Shown piece after piece: positions 8,701-16,548 of a stretch of 64,000 nt of DNA. Positions within the stretch are counted from its first letter, which is position 1. Each line of letters starts with the position of its first letter. The notes beneath the pieces were generated by a model. The model had not been told where the DNA came from. It did not search any database and saw nothing but the letters and a program-made list of their open reading frames with translations. The stretch lies in NCBI GenBank assembly GCA_947176505.1, contig CAMWQW010000018.1, forward strand, positions 1 through 64,000, given 5' to 3'. Source of the DNA: an uncultured Lachnospiraceae bacterium. Lineage in GTDB: Bacteria; Bacillota; Clostridia; Lachnospirales; Lachnospiraceae. The position numbers were made by a program, and so were the translations under genes.

Positions 8701-9972
8701 CTATTTATCCTTGCCGCCAAATGTTACTTCGCTATAATATTGCAAAATACACTCCCGCATTAATGACAATGCAGAGGATACGGTATTTTCTCTGATTTTT
8801 GCACGATCACCGCTGAAATGACACTCCTTAACCGTAATGCGTCCACAGACGTTACAGCCGATATATACAAGCCCTACCGGTTTCTCTTCTGACCCTCCGT
8901 CTGGACCGGCTATACCAGTAATACTGACGGTAACATCCGACTTAGACACCAGAGCCGCACCCTTAGCCATCTCACGTGCAATCGCCTCACTGACTGCTCC
9001 GTGCTTCAACAGTGTATTTTTCTTGATTCCGAGCAATCTTCGCTTTGCTTTGTTTGAATATGTAATATACCCTGACTTAAATACCTCCGAAACGCCCGGC
9101 ACATTGATCAGCCTTGCCGCTACCAGTCCGCCTGTGCACGATTCCACCGTGCTGACTGTCAATTTATTGGCAAGCAGTAAATCTACGACTGCCTTCTCCA
9201 ACGTCACATCATCATCTGTCGTATAAACATGGTTGCCAAACCGTCCTTTCAATTCTTTAATGATTGGTTTGACCAGCTTTCTTGCCGCCTTCTCATCTTC
9301 GGCTCTGGCTGTCACACGCAGATGCACTTCGCCTGTCTTTGCATAAGTTGCTATCGTAGGATTAGTCTGTTCATCTATCAAATCCTGTACCATCGTCTCC
9401 GCCTTGCTCTCTCCCACTCCGCATACTTTAACAGTCTGGGAAAAAATAACACAGGATTGCAGTTTACTCAAATATGGCATAATAGATGTCTCAAACATCG
9501 GAATCATCTCATTAGGCGGTCCCGGCATCAATATCACATGTTTACCGTTTTCCTCCATGATAACGCCGGGCGCCGTACCATTCGGATTATCTACCACAAT
9601 ACATCCTTCCGGCATCATTGCCTGCTTCCAGTTATTATCCGTAATCTCCAACCCTCTTTTTTCAAAAAAATGCTGTATGGAAGCTTTGCTTTCTTCATGA
9701 AGATACAGTTTCCTGCCAAGTACATTTGCCGCCACTTCTTTGGTCAAATCATCCTGTGTCGGTCCGAGTCCTCCGGACAAAAGAAGGATATCGGCTCTTG
9801 ACAGTGCTGTCTTAATCGTCTCATAGAGTCTCTCCTCATTATCGCCGACCACATCCTGATAATAGCAGGAAAGTCCCAGTCCGGCACATTTTTCCGACAA
9901 ATATGCGGCATTGGTGTTAACAATGTTACCTAATAAAATTTCTGTTCCTACTGAAATTAATTCTACGACCAT
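8701..9972 (-). CDS. cinA: CinA family protein (competence/damage-inducible protein A)
   Basis: Protein of 423 residues with an N-terminal MoCF/molybdopterin-binding-like domain (begins VVELISVGTEILLGN; GGLGPTQDDLTKE) and a C-terminal PncC-type nicotinamide-nucleotide amidase domain (SVESCTGGLVAARL, SGYITYSNKAKRRLLG, GIAGPDGGSEEKPVG). The family deamidates NMN in pyridine nucleotide salvage and is often linked to competence. The start at the third in-frame Met is chosen because family members begin just before VELISVGTE and GGTGA precedes it; the longer start adds eight residues. It follows pgsA by 33 bases in the same operon. Confidence 0.92.
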   Translation of the reverse strand: MVVELISVGTEILLGNIVNTNAAYLSEKCAGLGLSCYYQDVVGDNEERLYETIKTALSRADILLLSGGLGPTQDDLTKEVAANVLGRKLYLHEESKASIQHFFEKRGLEITDNNWKQAMMPEGCIVVDNPNGTAPGVIMEENGKHVILMPGPPNEMIPMFETSIMPYLSKLQSCVIFSQTVKVCGVGESKAETMVQDLIDEQTNPTIATYAKTGEVHLRVTARAEDEKAARKLVKPIIKELKGRFGNHVYTTDDDVTLEKAVVDLLLANKLTVSTVESCTGGLVAARLINVPGVSEVFKSGYITYSNKAKRRLLGIKKNTLLKHGAVSEAIAREMAKGAALVSKSDVTVSITGIAGPDGGSEEKPVGLVYIGCNVCGRITVKECHFSGDRAKIRENTVSSALSLMRECILQYYSEVTFGGKDK

Positions 9973-10005
9973 ATCTTCACCCATTCCAAAACACACTCAG
10001 TGCTG

Positions 10006-10539
10006 TCACTTTGTATCTTTCATCACATCTTTATTCTTTACTAAATAATCCACCAAAGATACTACCGTCAGAATAAGAGCCGCCCACATGACAATCTCGG
10101 TAAGCAGGTTAATGGCAGAAATGTCAGCAATCATAAGGCAGATCATAACCATCTGAAAAGTAGTCTTAAATTTCCCCCAGTAGCTTGCCGCGATAACCAC
10201 ACCATTGTCCGATGCAATCAATCTGAATCCGCTGATGATAAACTCTCTGGCAATAATAATAATGACAATCCATGCCGGTATCTTATTAAGGGCTACCAGA
10301 CAAATAAGCGCCGAACAAACTAACAGCTTATCTGCAAGAGGATCCATAAACTTGCCGAAATTGGTAACCAGATTATATTTTCTGGCAATCTTACCATCCA
10401 ATAAATCTGTCAGACTCGCGACAATAAAAACTGCCAGTGCAATCCATTTATCTACAGTTGTTATGTCAACTAGCATAAACAATACAAAGAACGGAATCAG
10501 TATCACACGAAACATCGTCAACTTATTAGGTAAGTTCAT
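10006..10539 (-). CDS. pgsA: CDP-diacylglycerol-glycerol-3-phosphate 3-phosphatidyltransferase
   Basis: Integral membrane enzyme of 177 residues that makes phosphatidylglycerophosphate, the first committed step to phosphatidylglycerol. The CDP-alcohol phosphotransferase signature is complete: DLLDGKIARKYN followed by GKFMDPLADK, with the conserved D/G/A/R and the last two Asp. Several hydrophobic helices follow. The start (MNLPNKLTMFR) lies within the last 14 bases of rimO, with GGAGAG upstream, so the genes are translationally coupled. Confidence 0.95.
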   Translation of the reverse strand: MNLPNKLTMFRVILIPFFVLFMLVDITTVDKWIALAVFIVASLTDLLDGKIARKYNLVTNFGKFMDPLADKLLVCSALICLVALNKIPAWIVIIIIAREFIISGFRLIASDNGVVIAASYWGKFKTTFQMVMICLMIADISAINLLTEIVMWAALILTVVSLVDYLVKNKDVMKDTK

Positions 10540-11866
10540 CTTCCAACTCTCCAATCAAATCATATTCATAAGATGCGGTAATCTTCACTTTGACAAAATC
10601 GCCCGTCATCAATTCTCTTTCCGTATTTACAAACAGAAAACCGTCCACATTCGGTGCATCCTTGTATGTCCGCGCCACATAAGCGTTCTCATCGGCAACC
10701 TTACCCTCGATCATGGCTGTCACTACTCTCCCTGCCATATCTTCCGCCGCCTCAAAGGCTATCTCCTGCTGCAATTCCATAAGCTGTGCTCTTCTGTCTT
10801 CCTTAACTTCTTCAGGTATCTGTGATGTCATAGATGCCGCCGGTGTGTCTTCCTCCTGTGAGTAAGTGAAAACTCCTAATCTGTCAAACTCCATGCGGTC
10901 AACAAAGTCCAAAAGTTCCTCATGGTCTTCTTCCGTCTCCCCCGGAAAACCGCTGATCAGCGTTGTTCTCAGACAGATATCCGGAATTTCCCGCCTCAGC
11001 TTCCCTATAATATCCTCTAATTGGCGTCTGTCGGTCTTACGCCCCATTCTCTGTAATATCTGATCAGAGGCGTGTTGAATCGGTAAATCCAGATAATGAC
11101 ATATTTTCTTTTCATCCCTTATCGTGCATATCAGCTCATCATCTATCTCTTCCGGATAGCAGTACAATATTCTAATCCAGTAGATACCGCTTATTCCGCA
11201 GAGTCTGCGAAGAAGCTCCGGCAAAGCCTTATATCCATACAAATCCTTGCCGTACAGCGTCGTTTCCTGCGCTACAAGAATCAGCTCCTTGACTCCCTTG
11301 TCTGCCAGCTGCTCCGCTTCCCGAACCAGTGCATCCATCGGCACACTGCGATAATTCCCCCTGATTGTAGGGATAATACAGTAGGTGCAGTGTTTGTCAC
11401 ACCCTTCTGCGATTTTCAGATAAGCATAGTGACCGCCTGTCGTCACAACCCGCTCCACTCCGGTCAGCGGCTTATCAGAAAGACTCTTGTAGTGGTTCAT
11501 TCCGCTGCCCTTTGACACTTCATCCAGCGCCTTGACAATCTCGTCTATCGCCGCAGTACCCAGAATCGCATCCACTTCAGGTATTTCCGTCTGAATCTCT
11601 TCCCGATACCGTTGTGCCAGACATCCTGTCACGAGCAGCATTTCAATAGATCCATTCTTTTTAAGCTCTGCCATCTCAAGGATGGTATTGATACTCTCCT
11701 CCTTGGCATCATTGATAAAGCAGCATGTGTTAATTACTACGATATCGGCTTCCTGCTCATCATCGGTAAATTCATATCCGCTTCGCGCAAGCATTCCCAG
11801 CATCATCTCGGAATCTACCAGATTCTTGTCACACCCTAAGGACACAAACAATACTTTTTTCTTCAT
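10526..11866 (-). CDS. rimO: Ribosomal protein S12 methylthiotransferase RimO
   Basis: Radical-SAM methylthiotransferase of 446 residues that modifies the conserved Asp of ribosomal protein S12. The N-terminal UPF0004 domain (SLGCDKNLVDSEMMLG, NTCCFI, GCLAQRY) supplies Cys ligands of the auxiliary cluster. The radical-SAM motif is EGCDKHCTYC (CxxxCxxC). A C-terminal TRAM domain (about 380-446) ends the protein. It sits nine bases after rpoZ and overlaps pgsA. Confidence 0.96.
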   Translation of the reverse strand: MKKKVLFVSLGCDKNLVDSEMMLGMLARSGYEFTDDEQEADIVVINTCCFINDAKEESINTILEMAELKKNGSIEMLLVTGCLAQRYREEIQTEIPEVDAILGTAAIDEIVKALDEVSKGSGMNHYKSLSDKPLTGVERVVTTGGHYAYLKIAEGCDKHCTYCIIPTIRGNYRSVPMDALVREAEQLADKGVKELILVAQETTLYGKDLYGYKALPELLRRLCGISGIYWIRILYCYPEEIDDELICTIRDEKKICHYLDLPIQHASDQILQRMGRKTDRRQLEDIIGKLRREIPDICLRTTLISGFPGETEEDHEELLDFVDRMEFDRLGVFTYSQEEDTPAASMTSQIPEEVKEDRRAQLMELQQEIAFEAAEDMAGRVVTAMIEGKVADENAYVARTYKDAPNVDGFLFVNTERELMTGDFVKVKITASYEYDLIGELEDELT

Positions 11867-11875
11867 GTATTTCTA

Positions 11876-12142
11876 TCATTCCTTATCCGAATCCTCAGAT
11901 GACTCGTTCTTGTCTTCATCACTTGTAATCTTGACTTTACCCTGATTCAGTTCTTCTACTGCAACAGAAAGGGGCTTCTTCCCCTTACCGTCCACTAATT
12001 CCTCATCACCTGCAATCAACTGTCTCGCTCTTCTGGAAGTAGCCATTACGATAGAGTATCTGCTGCTTACAACAGGATCTTCGCCTTCCTCTACCCCGCT
12101 GTTTACTACCTTAATTAAATCTGCATAAGATGGATGTAACAT
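11876..12142 (-). CDS. rpoZ: DNA-directed RNA polymerase omega subunit
   Basis: Small protein of 88 residues with the omega core SRYSIVMATSRRARQL followed by a variable charged tail (DEDKNESSEDSDKE). Omega assists assembly of the beta-prime subunit. The start codon overlaps the gmk stop (TAATG) and is preceded by GGAGA. The gmk-rpoZ order is classic for Firmicutes. Confidence 0.95.
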   Translation of the reverse strand: MLHPSYADLIKVVNSGVEEGEDPVVSSRYSIVMATSRRARQLIAGDEELVDGKGKKPLSVAVEELNQGKVKITSDEDKNESSEDSDKE

Positions 12143-12765
12143 TATTTTTCTCCTTCCAATTCTGTTCTTATATTTTCTATAAACTCCCTGTTTCTGTCGG
12201 GAGTGTTATGAGCTGCCGTTATAATTTCATGAAGCTGTCTGACACATGCCGCCAAATCATCGTTTACAACAATATAGTCATATTCTTCAACGCCCTCCGC
12301 TTCTTGTGCTGCACGGTGCATTCTCTTGTCGATTACTTCCTGCGTCTCCGTGCCTCTGCCCACAAGTCTGCGCCGCAGTTCCTCTGCGCTTGGCGGCATC
12401 ACGAAAAGAAGCAATGCGTCTTGATATTGTTGCTTTACTTTGAGCGCCCCTTGAATCTCAATCTCCAGTATCACGTCTTTGCCGTCTTCAAGCTGCTTTT
12501 CCACATACGCTCTCGGTGTACCGTAATAATTGTCACAATAGGTCGCGTACTCAATCAGCCCGTTCTCCGCAATCTTTTGTTCAAACTCTTCTTTTTGCAG
12601 GAAAAAATATTCCCTGCCGTCCGCTTCTCCCGGTCTGGGTTGTCTGGTCGTTGCTGAAATCGACAACGCATAACCGTCATACTGTTCTATCAGTTTTTTC
12701 ACCAAAGTACCTTTACCCGCTCCCGAAAAGCCGGACACGATAATCAATATGCCCTTACGTTTCAT
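12142..12765 (-). CDS. gmk: Guanylate kinase
   Basis: Cytosolic kinase of 207 residues that phosphorylates GMP to GDP. It has the P-loop GFSGAGKGT, the GMP-binding stretch ATTRQPRPGEADGREYFF and the lid. The start at MKRKGILIIVSG is chosen over a longer frame because GGGGAG precedes it and the family begins here. It overlaps the end of remA by 11 bases. Confidence 0.96.
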   Translation of the reverse strand: MKRKGILIIVSGFSGAGKGTLVKKLIEQYDGYALSISATTRQPRPGEADGREYFFLQKEEFEQKIAENGLIEYATYCDNYYGTPRAYVEKQLEDGKDVILEIEIQGALKVKQQYQDALLLFVMPPSAEELRRRLVGRGTETQEVIDKRMHRAAQEAEGVEEYDYIVVNDDLAACVRQLHEIITAAHNTPDRNREFIENIRTELEGEK

Positions 12766-13015
12766 CTGTCTCCCCACCTTCTGATTGTGCTCTGCCCGAT
12801 ATGGTTTCCGGAAGCAGCGCCGACAGCACAATCTGACTGTTCTCCATCACCAGTACCGCCTTCGTCTTACGTCCCTGCGTCGCATCAATCGCCATCCCTG
12901 TCTCCTTCGCCTTCTGCACCAAACGTTTAATCGGGGCAGAATCAGGGCTGACGATAGCAATAATCTTTCCGGTATTTACCACATTGCCAAATCCTATATG
13001 GATCAGTCGTCCCAT
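12755..13015 (-). CDS. remA: RemA/DUF370 extracellular-matrix regulatory protein
   Basis: DUF370 protein of 86 residues (GRLIHIGFGNVVNTGKIIAI, SPDSAPIKRLVQKAKETGMAIDATQGRKTKAVL). In Bacillus subtilis RemA is a DNA-binding activator of biofilm-matrix and osmoprotection genes and forms ring-like oligomers. The last dozen residues (GRAQSEGGETDET) form a short non-conserved tail. The yicC-remA-gmk order is conserved in Firmicutes. Confidence 0.93.
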   Translation of the reverse strand: MGRLIHIGFGNVVNTGKIIAIVSPDSAPIKRLVQKAKETGMAIDATQGRKTKAVLVMENSQIVLSALLPETISGRAQSEGGETDET

Positions 13016-13069
13016 GTTGACCGTTCTCTCCTCTGTTTATGATTCCCACACACTTGTCTTGCCGAATGG

Positions 13070-13948
13070 TTATTCGATATTCTGAATCTGTTCGCGCACC
13101 TTCTCTATCTCGGTCTTTAACTCAATCGCACGGTTGGAAATCTCCAAGTCATTTGATTTAGACAGGATGGTATTTGCCTCCCTGTTCATTTCCTGTGCAA
13201 TAAAATCAAGCTTACGCCCGATACTGCCGCCTTGTATAAGGTTTTCTCTGGTCGTCTCAATATGGCTTCGCAGCCGAACAAGCTCTTCGTCTACACATAC
13301 CTTATCCGCAAAGATTGTGACTTCCATGAGCAGCCGGCTCTCATCCACCTTCACATCCTCAATCAGTTCCTTCACCTTTTCTTCCAGCTTCTGTTTGTAC
13401 TCTGTAATGATTTGCGGTGAGCGCTCCGTAATGTAATCAACATGCATGAGCATGCCGTTTAACTTCTCAAGCAGGTCATTTTTCAGATTCTCGCCTTCTT
13501 TAATTCTGGTTTCCACAAATCCTTCCGCGGCGCCTTTAATCGTCTCACTCAAAAGCTGCCATAATTCTTCTTCATCGACGGTCTGTTCTTCCATGCTCAA
13601 AATCTCCGGGTATCTGGACAGTGTAGAAACCCGTATATCATTGTCCAGCGAAAAATCTTCCGCCATCTGCCCAAGATATTTCATATACTCAGCCGCCAAC
13701 TCTTTGTTATACTTCACGCAAACGTTAGACTCTGTAAAATCCTCATAAGTGATAAAAATATCTACCTTACCTCTCTGAATGTAATTCTTTAATTCGCTCC
13801 GTATCGCTGCTTCAAAAAAGTTCAGTTTCTTAGGCATTTTGATACTGACATCCAGATATCTGTGATTAACGGATTTCATCTCTACACTGATCTTCCGTTC
13901 GCCTCTAGTAATCTCACATCTGCCGAAACCGGTCATGCTCTTTATCAT
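13070..13948 (-). CDS. yicC: YicC family endoribonuclease
   Basis: Protein of 292 residues beginning with the typical MIKSMTGFGR and SVNHRYLDVSIKMPK, followed by a DUF1732 C-terminal domain (about 205-292; RLRSHIETTRENL, GRKLDFIAQEMNREANTILSK). The family is a metal-dependent endoribonuclease implicated in RNA decay. It is the first gene of the operon, with AAAGG upstream and a strong promoter about 120 bases before the start. Confidence 0.95.
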   Translation of the reverse strand: MIKSMTGFGRCEITRGERKISVEMKSVNHRYLDVSIKMPKKLNFFEAAIRSELKNYIQRGKVDIFITYEDFTESNVCVKYNKELAAEYMKYLGQMAEDFSLDNDIRVSTLSRYPEILSMEEQTVDEEELWQLLSETIKGAAEGFVETRIKEGENLKNDLLEKLNGMLMHVDYITERSPQIITEYKQKLEEKVKELIEDVKVDESRLLMEVTIFADKVCVDEELVRLRSHIETTRENLIQGGSIGRKLDFIAQEMNREANTILSKSNDLEISNRAIELKTEIEKVREQIQNIE

Positions 13949-14011
13949 AGTCGTATACTTGCCTTTCTGCCACAGCTATCCCCTCAGATCACTGTCGCTC
14001 TCATTGTGTGT

Positions 14012-14027
14012 GCACACTCCGGTGTGC
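14012..14027. repeat. Small hairpin in the yicC leader
   Basis: GCACAC and GTGTGC flank a TCCG loop, within the untranslated leader between the yicC promoter and gene. Possible mRNA structure only. Confidence 0.4.
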
Positions 14028-14069
14028 CACCATTGTCGATACCCAATTCTAACTGTGCGTACAGATTTA

Positions 14070-14098
14070 ATTATAGAATAATTACGGGAAGTAGTCAA
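14070..14098 (-). promoter_or_regulatory. SigmaA-type promoter of the yicC operon
   Basis: On the minus strand TTGACT (14098-14093), a 17-base spacer, and a perfect TATAAT (14075-14070). Confidence 0.8.
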
Positions 14099-14103
14099 GG
14101 AAG

Positions 14104-14132
14104 TTGAAAAGTATGTGTGAGTAGTGTACAAT
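14104..14132 (+). promoter_or_regulatory. SigmaA-type promoter of the NFACT gene
   Basis: TTGAAA (14104-14109), 17-base spacer, TACAAT (14127-14132). Its -35 lies only six bases from the -35 of the divergent yicC promoter, so the two polymerases could compete. Confidence 0.7.
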
Positions 14133-14191
14133 TTCCTAGTATACAGTAACAGATCATTGCAAAACTATCATAAAAAGGTAAGGAGTCGGCT

Positions 14192-15928
14192 ATGGCATTT
14201 GACGGAATTACAATTGCAAATATTACATCGGAACTCAACAAAACGCTTCTTGGCGGTCGTATCTATAAGATTGCACAGCCGGAAAGCGATGAACTTCTTT
14301 TGACAATCAAAAACAACGGTTCACAATACCGGCTTCTGCTGTCCGCAGATGCCTCTTTGCCGCTTATTTATCTGACGCAGTCAAACAAGCCAAGTCCTAT
14401 GACAGCGCCGGGATTCTGTATGCTGCTGCGCAAACATCTGCAAAATGCCCGAATCACCGGTATCGTGCAGCCGGGGCTGGAGCGAATCATTCATCTTAAT
14501 CTGGAACATTTGAACGAATTGGGCGATATCTGCAAAAAGAAGCTGATTGTGGAAATTATGGGTAAACACAGCAATATTATTTTCTGTGACGAACAGGATA
14601 AAATCATCGACAGTATCAAACATATCTCCGGTATCATCAGCTCCGTACGCGAAGTGTTGCCCGGCAGGGACTATTTTATTCCGCTGACACAGAATAAATG
14701 GGATCCACTTGCCGACTTAAGTTATGTTAACTTCTGTGAGCATATGCATGAAAAACCAATGGCTGCTTACAAAGCGCTCTACTCTTCCTACACCGGACTC
14801 TCACCTATCATAGCGCAAGAAATCTGTTACCGGGCTCATGTAGACGGCGACATGCCCGCCAATGTGTTAGAAGAAAACGACTTACACGCACTCTATGATG
14901 CACTCACGGATATGATGACTCAGGTAACCGAGGGCAATTTTACCCCTTGCATCATCTATAACGGCAGGGAACCGATTGAGTTTGCAGCGCTGCCTCTCAC
15001 ACTCTACGCCGACCAGACCGTGAAAACATATGACTCCATCAGCGCAGTTCTCGAACAATATTATGCAGAGCGCAGCATGGTGACGCGCATCCGCCAGAAA
15101 TCCGTTGACCTGCGTAAGATTGTACAGACTGCTTTAGAGCGTAATGTGAAGAAATATGATTTGCAGATGCGCCAGATGCAGGACACTGAGAAACGGGAAA
15201 AATATAAGGTATACGGCGAACTGTTAAACACCTACGGCTACAACGTAGAACCCGGTACAAAGTCAATGGAAGCGTTAAACTACTACACCAATGAAATGAT
15301 TACAATCCCGTTAGATGACACGCTTACCCCTCAGGAAAATGCCAAGAAATATTTTGATAAATACGGTAAGATGAAAAGAACCTACGAAGCGCTCTCGGAA
15401 TTGACCATACAAGTCAAAGATGAAATTGAACATTTGGAGTCGGTTCTCGCTTCTCTGGACATCGCCCAGCAGGAGGAAGACCTCGTACAGATTAAGGAAG
15501 AGCTAATTGAAAGCGGCTATATCCGCAGAAAAGGCGGCACGAAGAAAACAAAAATCACAAGTAAGCCCTTTCACTATATCAGCAGCGACGGATTCCATAT
15601 GTATGTAGGCAAAAATAATTACCAGAACGACGAACTCACTTTCAAATTTGCCACCGGTAACGACTGGTGGTTTCACGCCAAACAAAAAGCCGGCTCCCAC
15701 GTCATTGTCAAGACTGAGGGGCAGGAACTGCCCGACCGCACTTTTGAGGAAGCGGCACGGCTCGCCGCCTACTACTCCAAGGGACGGGAGCAGAATAAAG
15801 TGGAAATCGACTATATCCAGAAAAAGCATGTGAAGAAACCTGCCGGAGCTAAGCCCGGATTCGTGGTATACTACACCAATTATTCTATGGCAATCGACTC
15901 AGATATTTCGGGGATTGAGCAGGTCTGA
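14192..15928 (+). CDS. rqcH: RqcH/Rqc2 homologue, NFACT RNA-binding protein
   Basis: Protein of 578 residues. The NFACT-N domain starts at MAFDGITIANITSELN, a coiled-coil middle follows (about 290-435), and the NFACT-R/DUF814 domain (about 460-560) carries the hallmark NDWWFHAKQKAGSHVI. RqcH binds the 50S-peptidyl-tRNA complex and adds C-terminal alanine tails in ribosome quality control. Older annotations call it fibronectin-binding protein. TAAGGAG precedes the start. It is monocistronic between its own promoter and terminator. Confidence 0.93.
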   Translation: MAFDGITIANITSELNKTLLGGRIYKIAQPESDELLLTIKNNGSQYRLLLSADASLPLIYLTQSNKPSPMTAPGFCMLLRKHLQNARITGIVQPGLERIIHLNLEHLNELGDICKKKLIVEIMGKHSNIIFCDEQDKIIDSIKHISGIISSVREVLPGRDYFIPLTQNKWDPLADLSYVNFCEHMHEKPMAAYKALYSSYTGLSPIIAQEICYRAHVDGDMPANVLEENDLHALYDALTDMMTQVTEGNFTPCIIYNGREPIEFAALPLTLYADQTVKTYDSISAVLEQYYAERSMVTRIRQKSVDLRKIVQTALERNVKKYDLQMRQMQDTEKREKYKVYGELLNTYGYNVEPGTKSMEALNYYTNEMITIPLDDTLTPQENAKKYFDKYGKMKRTYEALSELTIQVKDEIEHLESVLASLDIAQQEEDLVQIKEELIESGYIRRKGGTKKTKITSKPFHYISSDGFHMYVGKNNYQNDELTFKFATGNDWWFHAKQKAGSHVIVKTEGQELPDRTFEEAARLAAYYSKGREQNKVEIDYIQKKHVKKPAGAKPGFVVYYTNYSMAIDSDISGIEQV

Positions 15929-15935
15929 TTTAGAT

Positions 15936-15973
15936 AAAAGGGCAAGCCACACCGAAAGGCGGCTTGCCCTTTT
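15936..15973. terminator. Bidirectional intrinsic terminator
   Basis: AAAAGGGCAAGCC (15936-15948) pairs with GGCTTGCCCTTTT (15961-15973), between the NFACT gene and the convergent coat-F-like gene. Confidence 0.88.
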
Positions 15974-15991
15974 CCGAAGTTATTTTATTTA

Positions 15992-16252
15992 CTACAATGT
16001 CTTCGAAGAGAACAGTGATTTTACATGGTCGATCTCTTCCTGCGTTGCCTTAGCTGCCGGTACATAGTAGGATTTCTCACGTGCAATCTGGTACAGTTCC
16101 TCCTGAGACTGCTCGCAGGCATTACGGAACTGCTTCAATGTCTGCTTCAATTCCTTATTTTCTGTCTGGGCGATCATTTCACCGAAACGCACCAATTCTC
16201 CATTGATACCGGTAAGGGTATCTGCCACCATTGTCTTTTCTTCCATCTGCAT
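15992..16252 (-). CDS. Coat-F-like small protein (second of a pair)
   Basis: Helical protein of 86 residues (LTGINGELVRFGEMIAQTEN, LKQFRNACEQSQEELYQIA, KSYYVPAAKATQEEIDHVKS). The pattern resembles the C-terminal half of CotF-type spore-coat proteins, ending in the Tyr-Tyr-x-Pro stretch. AGAGGT precedes the start; a second in-frame ATG lies six bases in. It follows a 61-residue relative by 19 bases. CotF-like assignment rests on pattern and the sporulation genes nearby. Confidence 0.6.
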   Translation of the reverse strand: MQMEEKTMVADTLTGINGELVRFGEMIAQTENKELKQTLKQFRNACEQSQEELYQIAREKSYYVPAAKATQEEIDHVKSLFSSKTL

Positions 16253-16271
16253 AGTTTACCTCTTTTCTTTC

Positions 16272-16457
16272 CTATCTCAAATATTCCATCAACTGTTGTT
16301 TATTCTGCATTGCAGACTGCGCGCCTTTTTCAAAGAACTGCTTTACTTTCGTATCGGATGCGCACTGCGCATACTCTTTCATCTTGCAATGTGTCACGTC
16401 ATAACCGCCCATGAGATGACGGAGATTCTGTAAATCCAACTCTGATAAGTTTGCCAT
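16272..16457 (-). CDS. Coat-F-like small protein (first of a pair)
   Basis: Helical protein of 61 residues (LSELDLQNLRHLMGGYDVTH, AQCASDTKVKQFFEKGAQSA). The Tyr in GGYDVTH and the DTKVKQFF helix resemble the N-terminal half of CotF/ferritin-like coat proteins. AGGAGG precedes the start with good spacing. Together with the next gene it looks like a CotF domain split over two small genes. No promoter could be assigned in the short upstream gap. Confidence 0.6.
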   Translation of the reverse strand: MANLSELDLQNLRHLMGGYDVTHCKMKEYAQCASDTKVKQFFEKGAQSAMQNKQQLMEYLR

Positions 16458-16481
16458 ATGATTACCTCCTAAAATAAAATA

Positions 16482-16513
16482 ATTGTCCTAAACAGTATTT
16501 GTTTTTGGACAAT
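16482..16513 (-). terminator. Probable terminator of the flippase gene
   Basis: ATTGTCC (16482-16488) pairs with GGACAAT (16507-16513), with AAACA/TGTTT as an inner stem. On the minus strand the stem is followed by a T-rich run. Confidence 0.55.
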
Positions 16514-16548
16514 CATTTATACGCAATTATAAAATTTTATAAATCATC

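Noticed and set aside
9229..9801. Long plus-strand open frame inside cinA
   Set aside because: Antisense to a well-conserved gene; no ribosome binding site and no recognisable domain.
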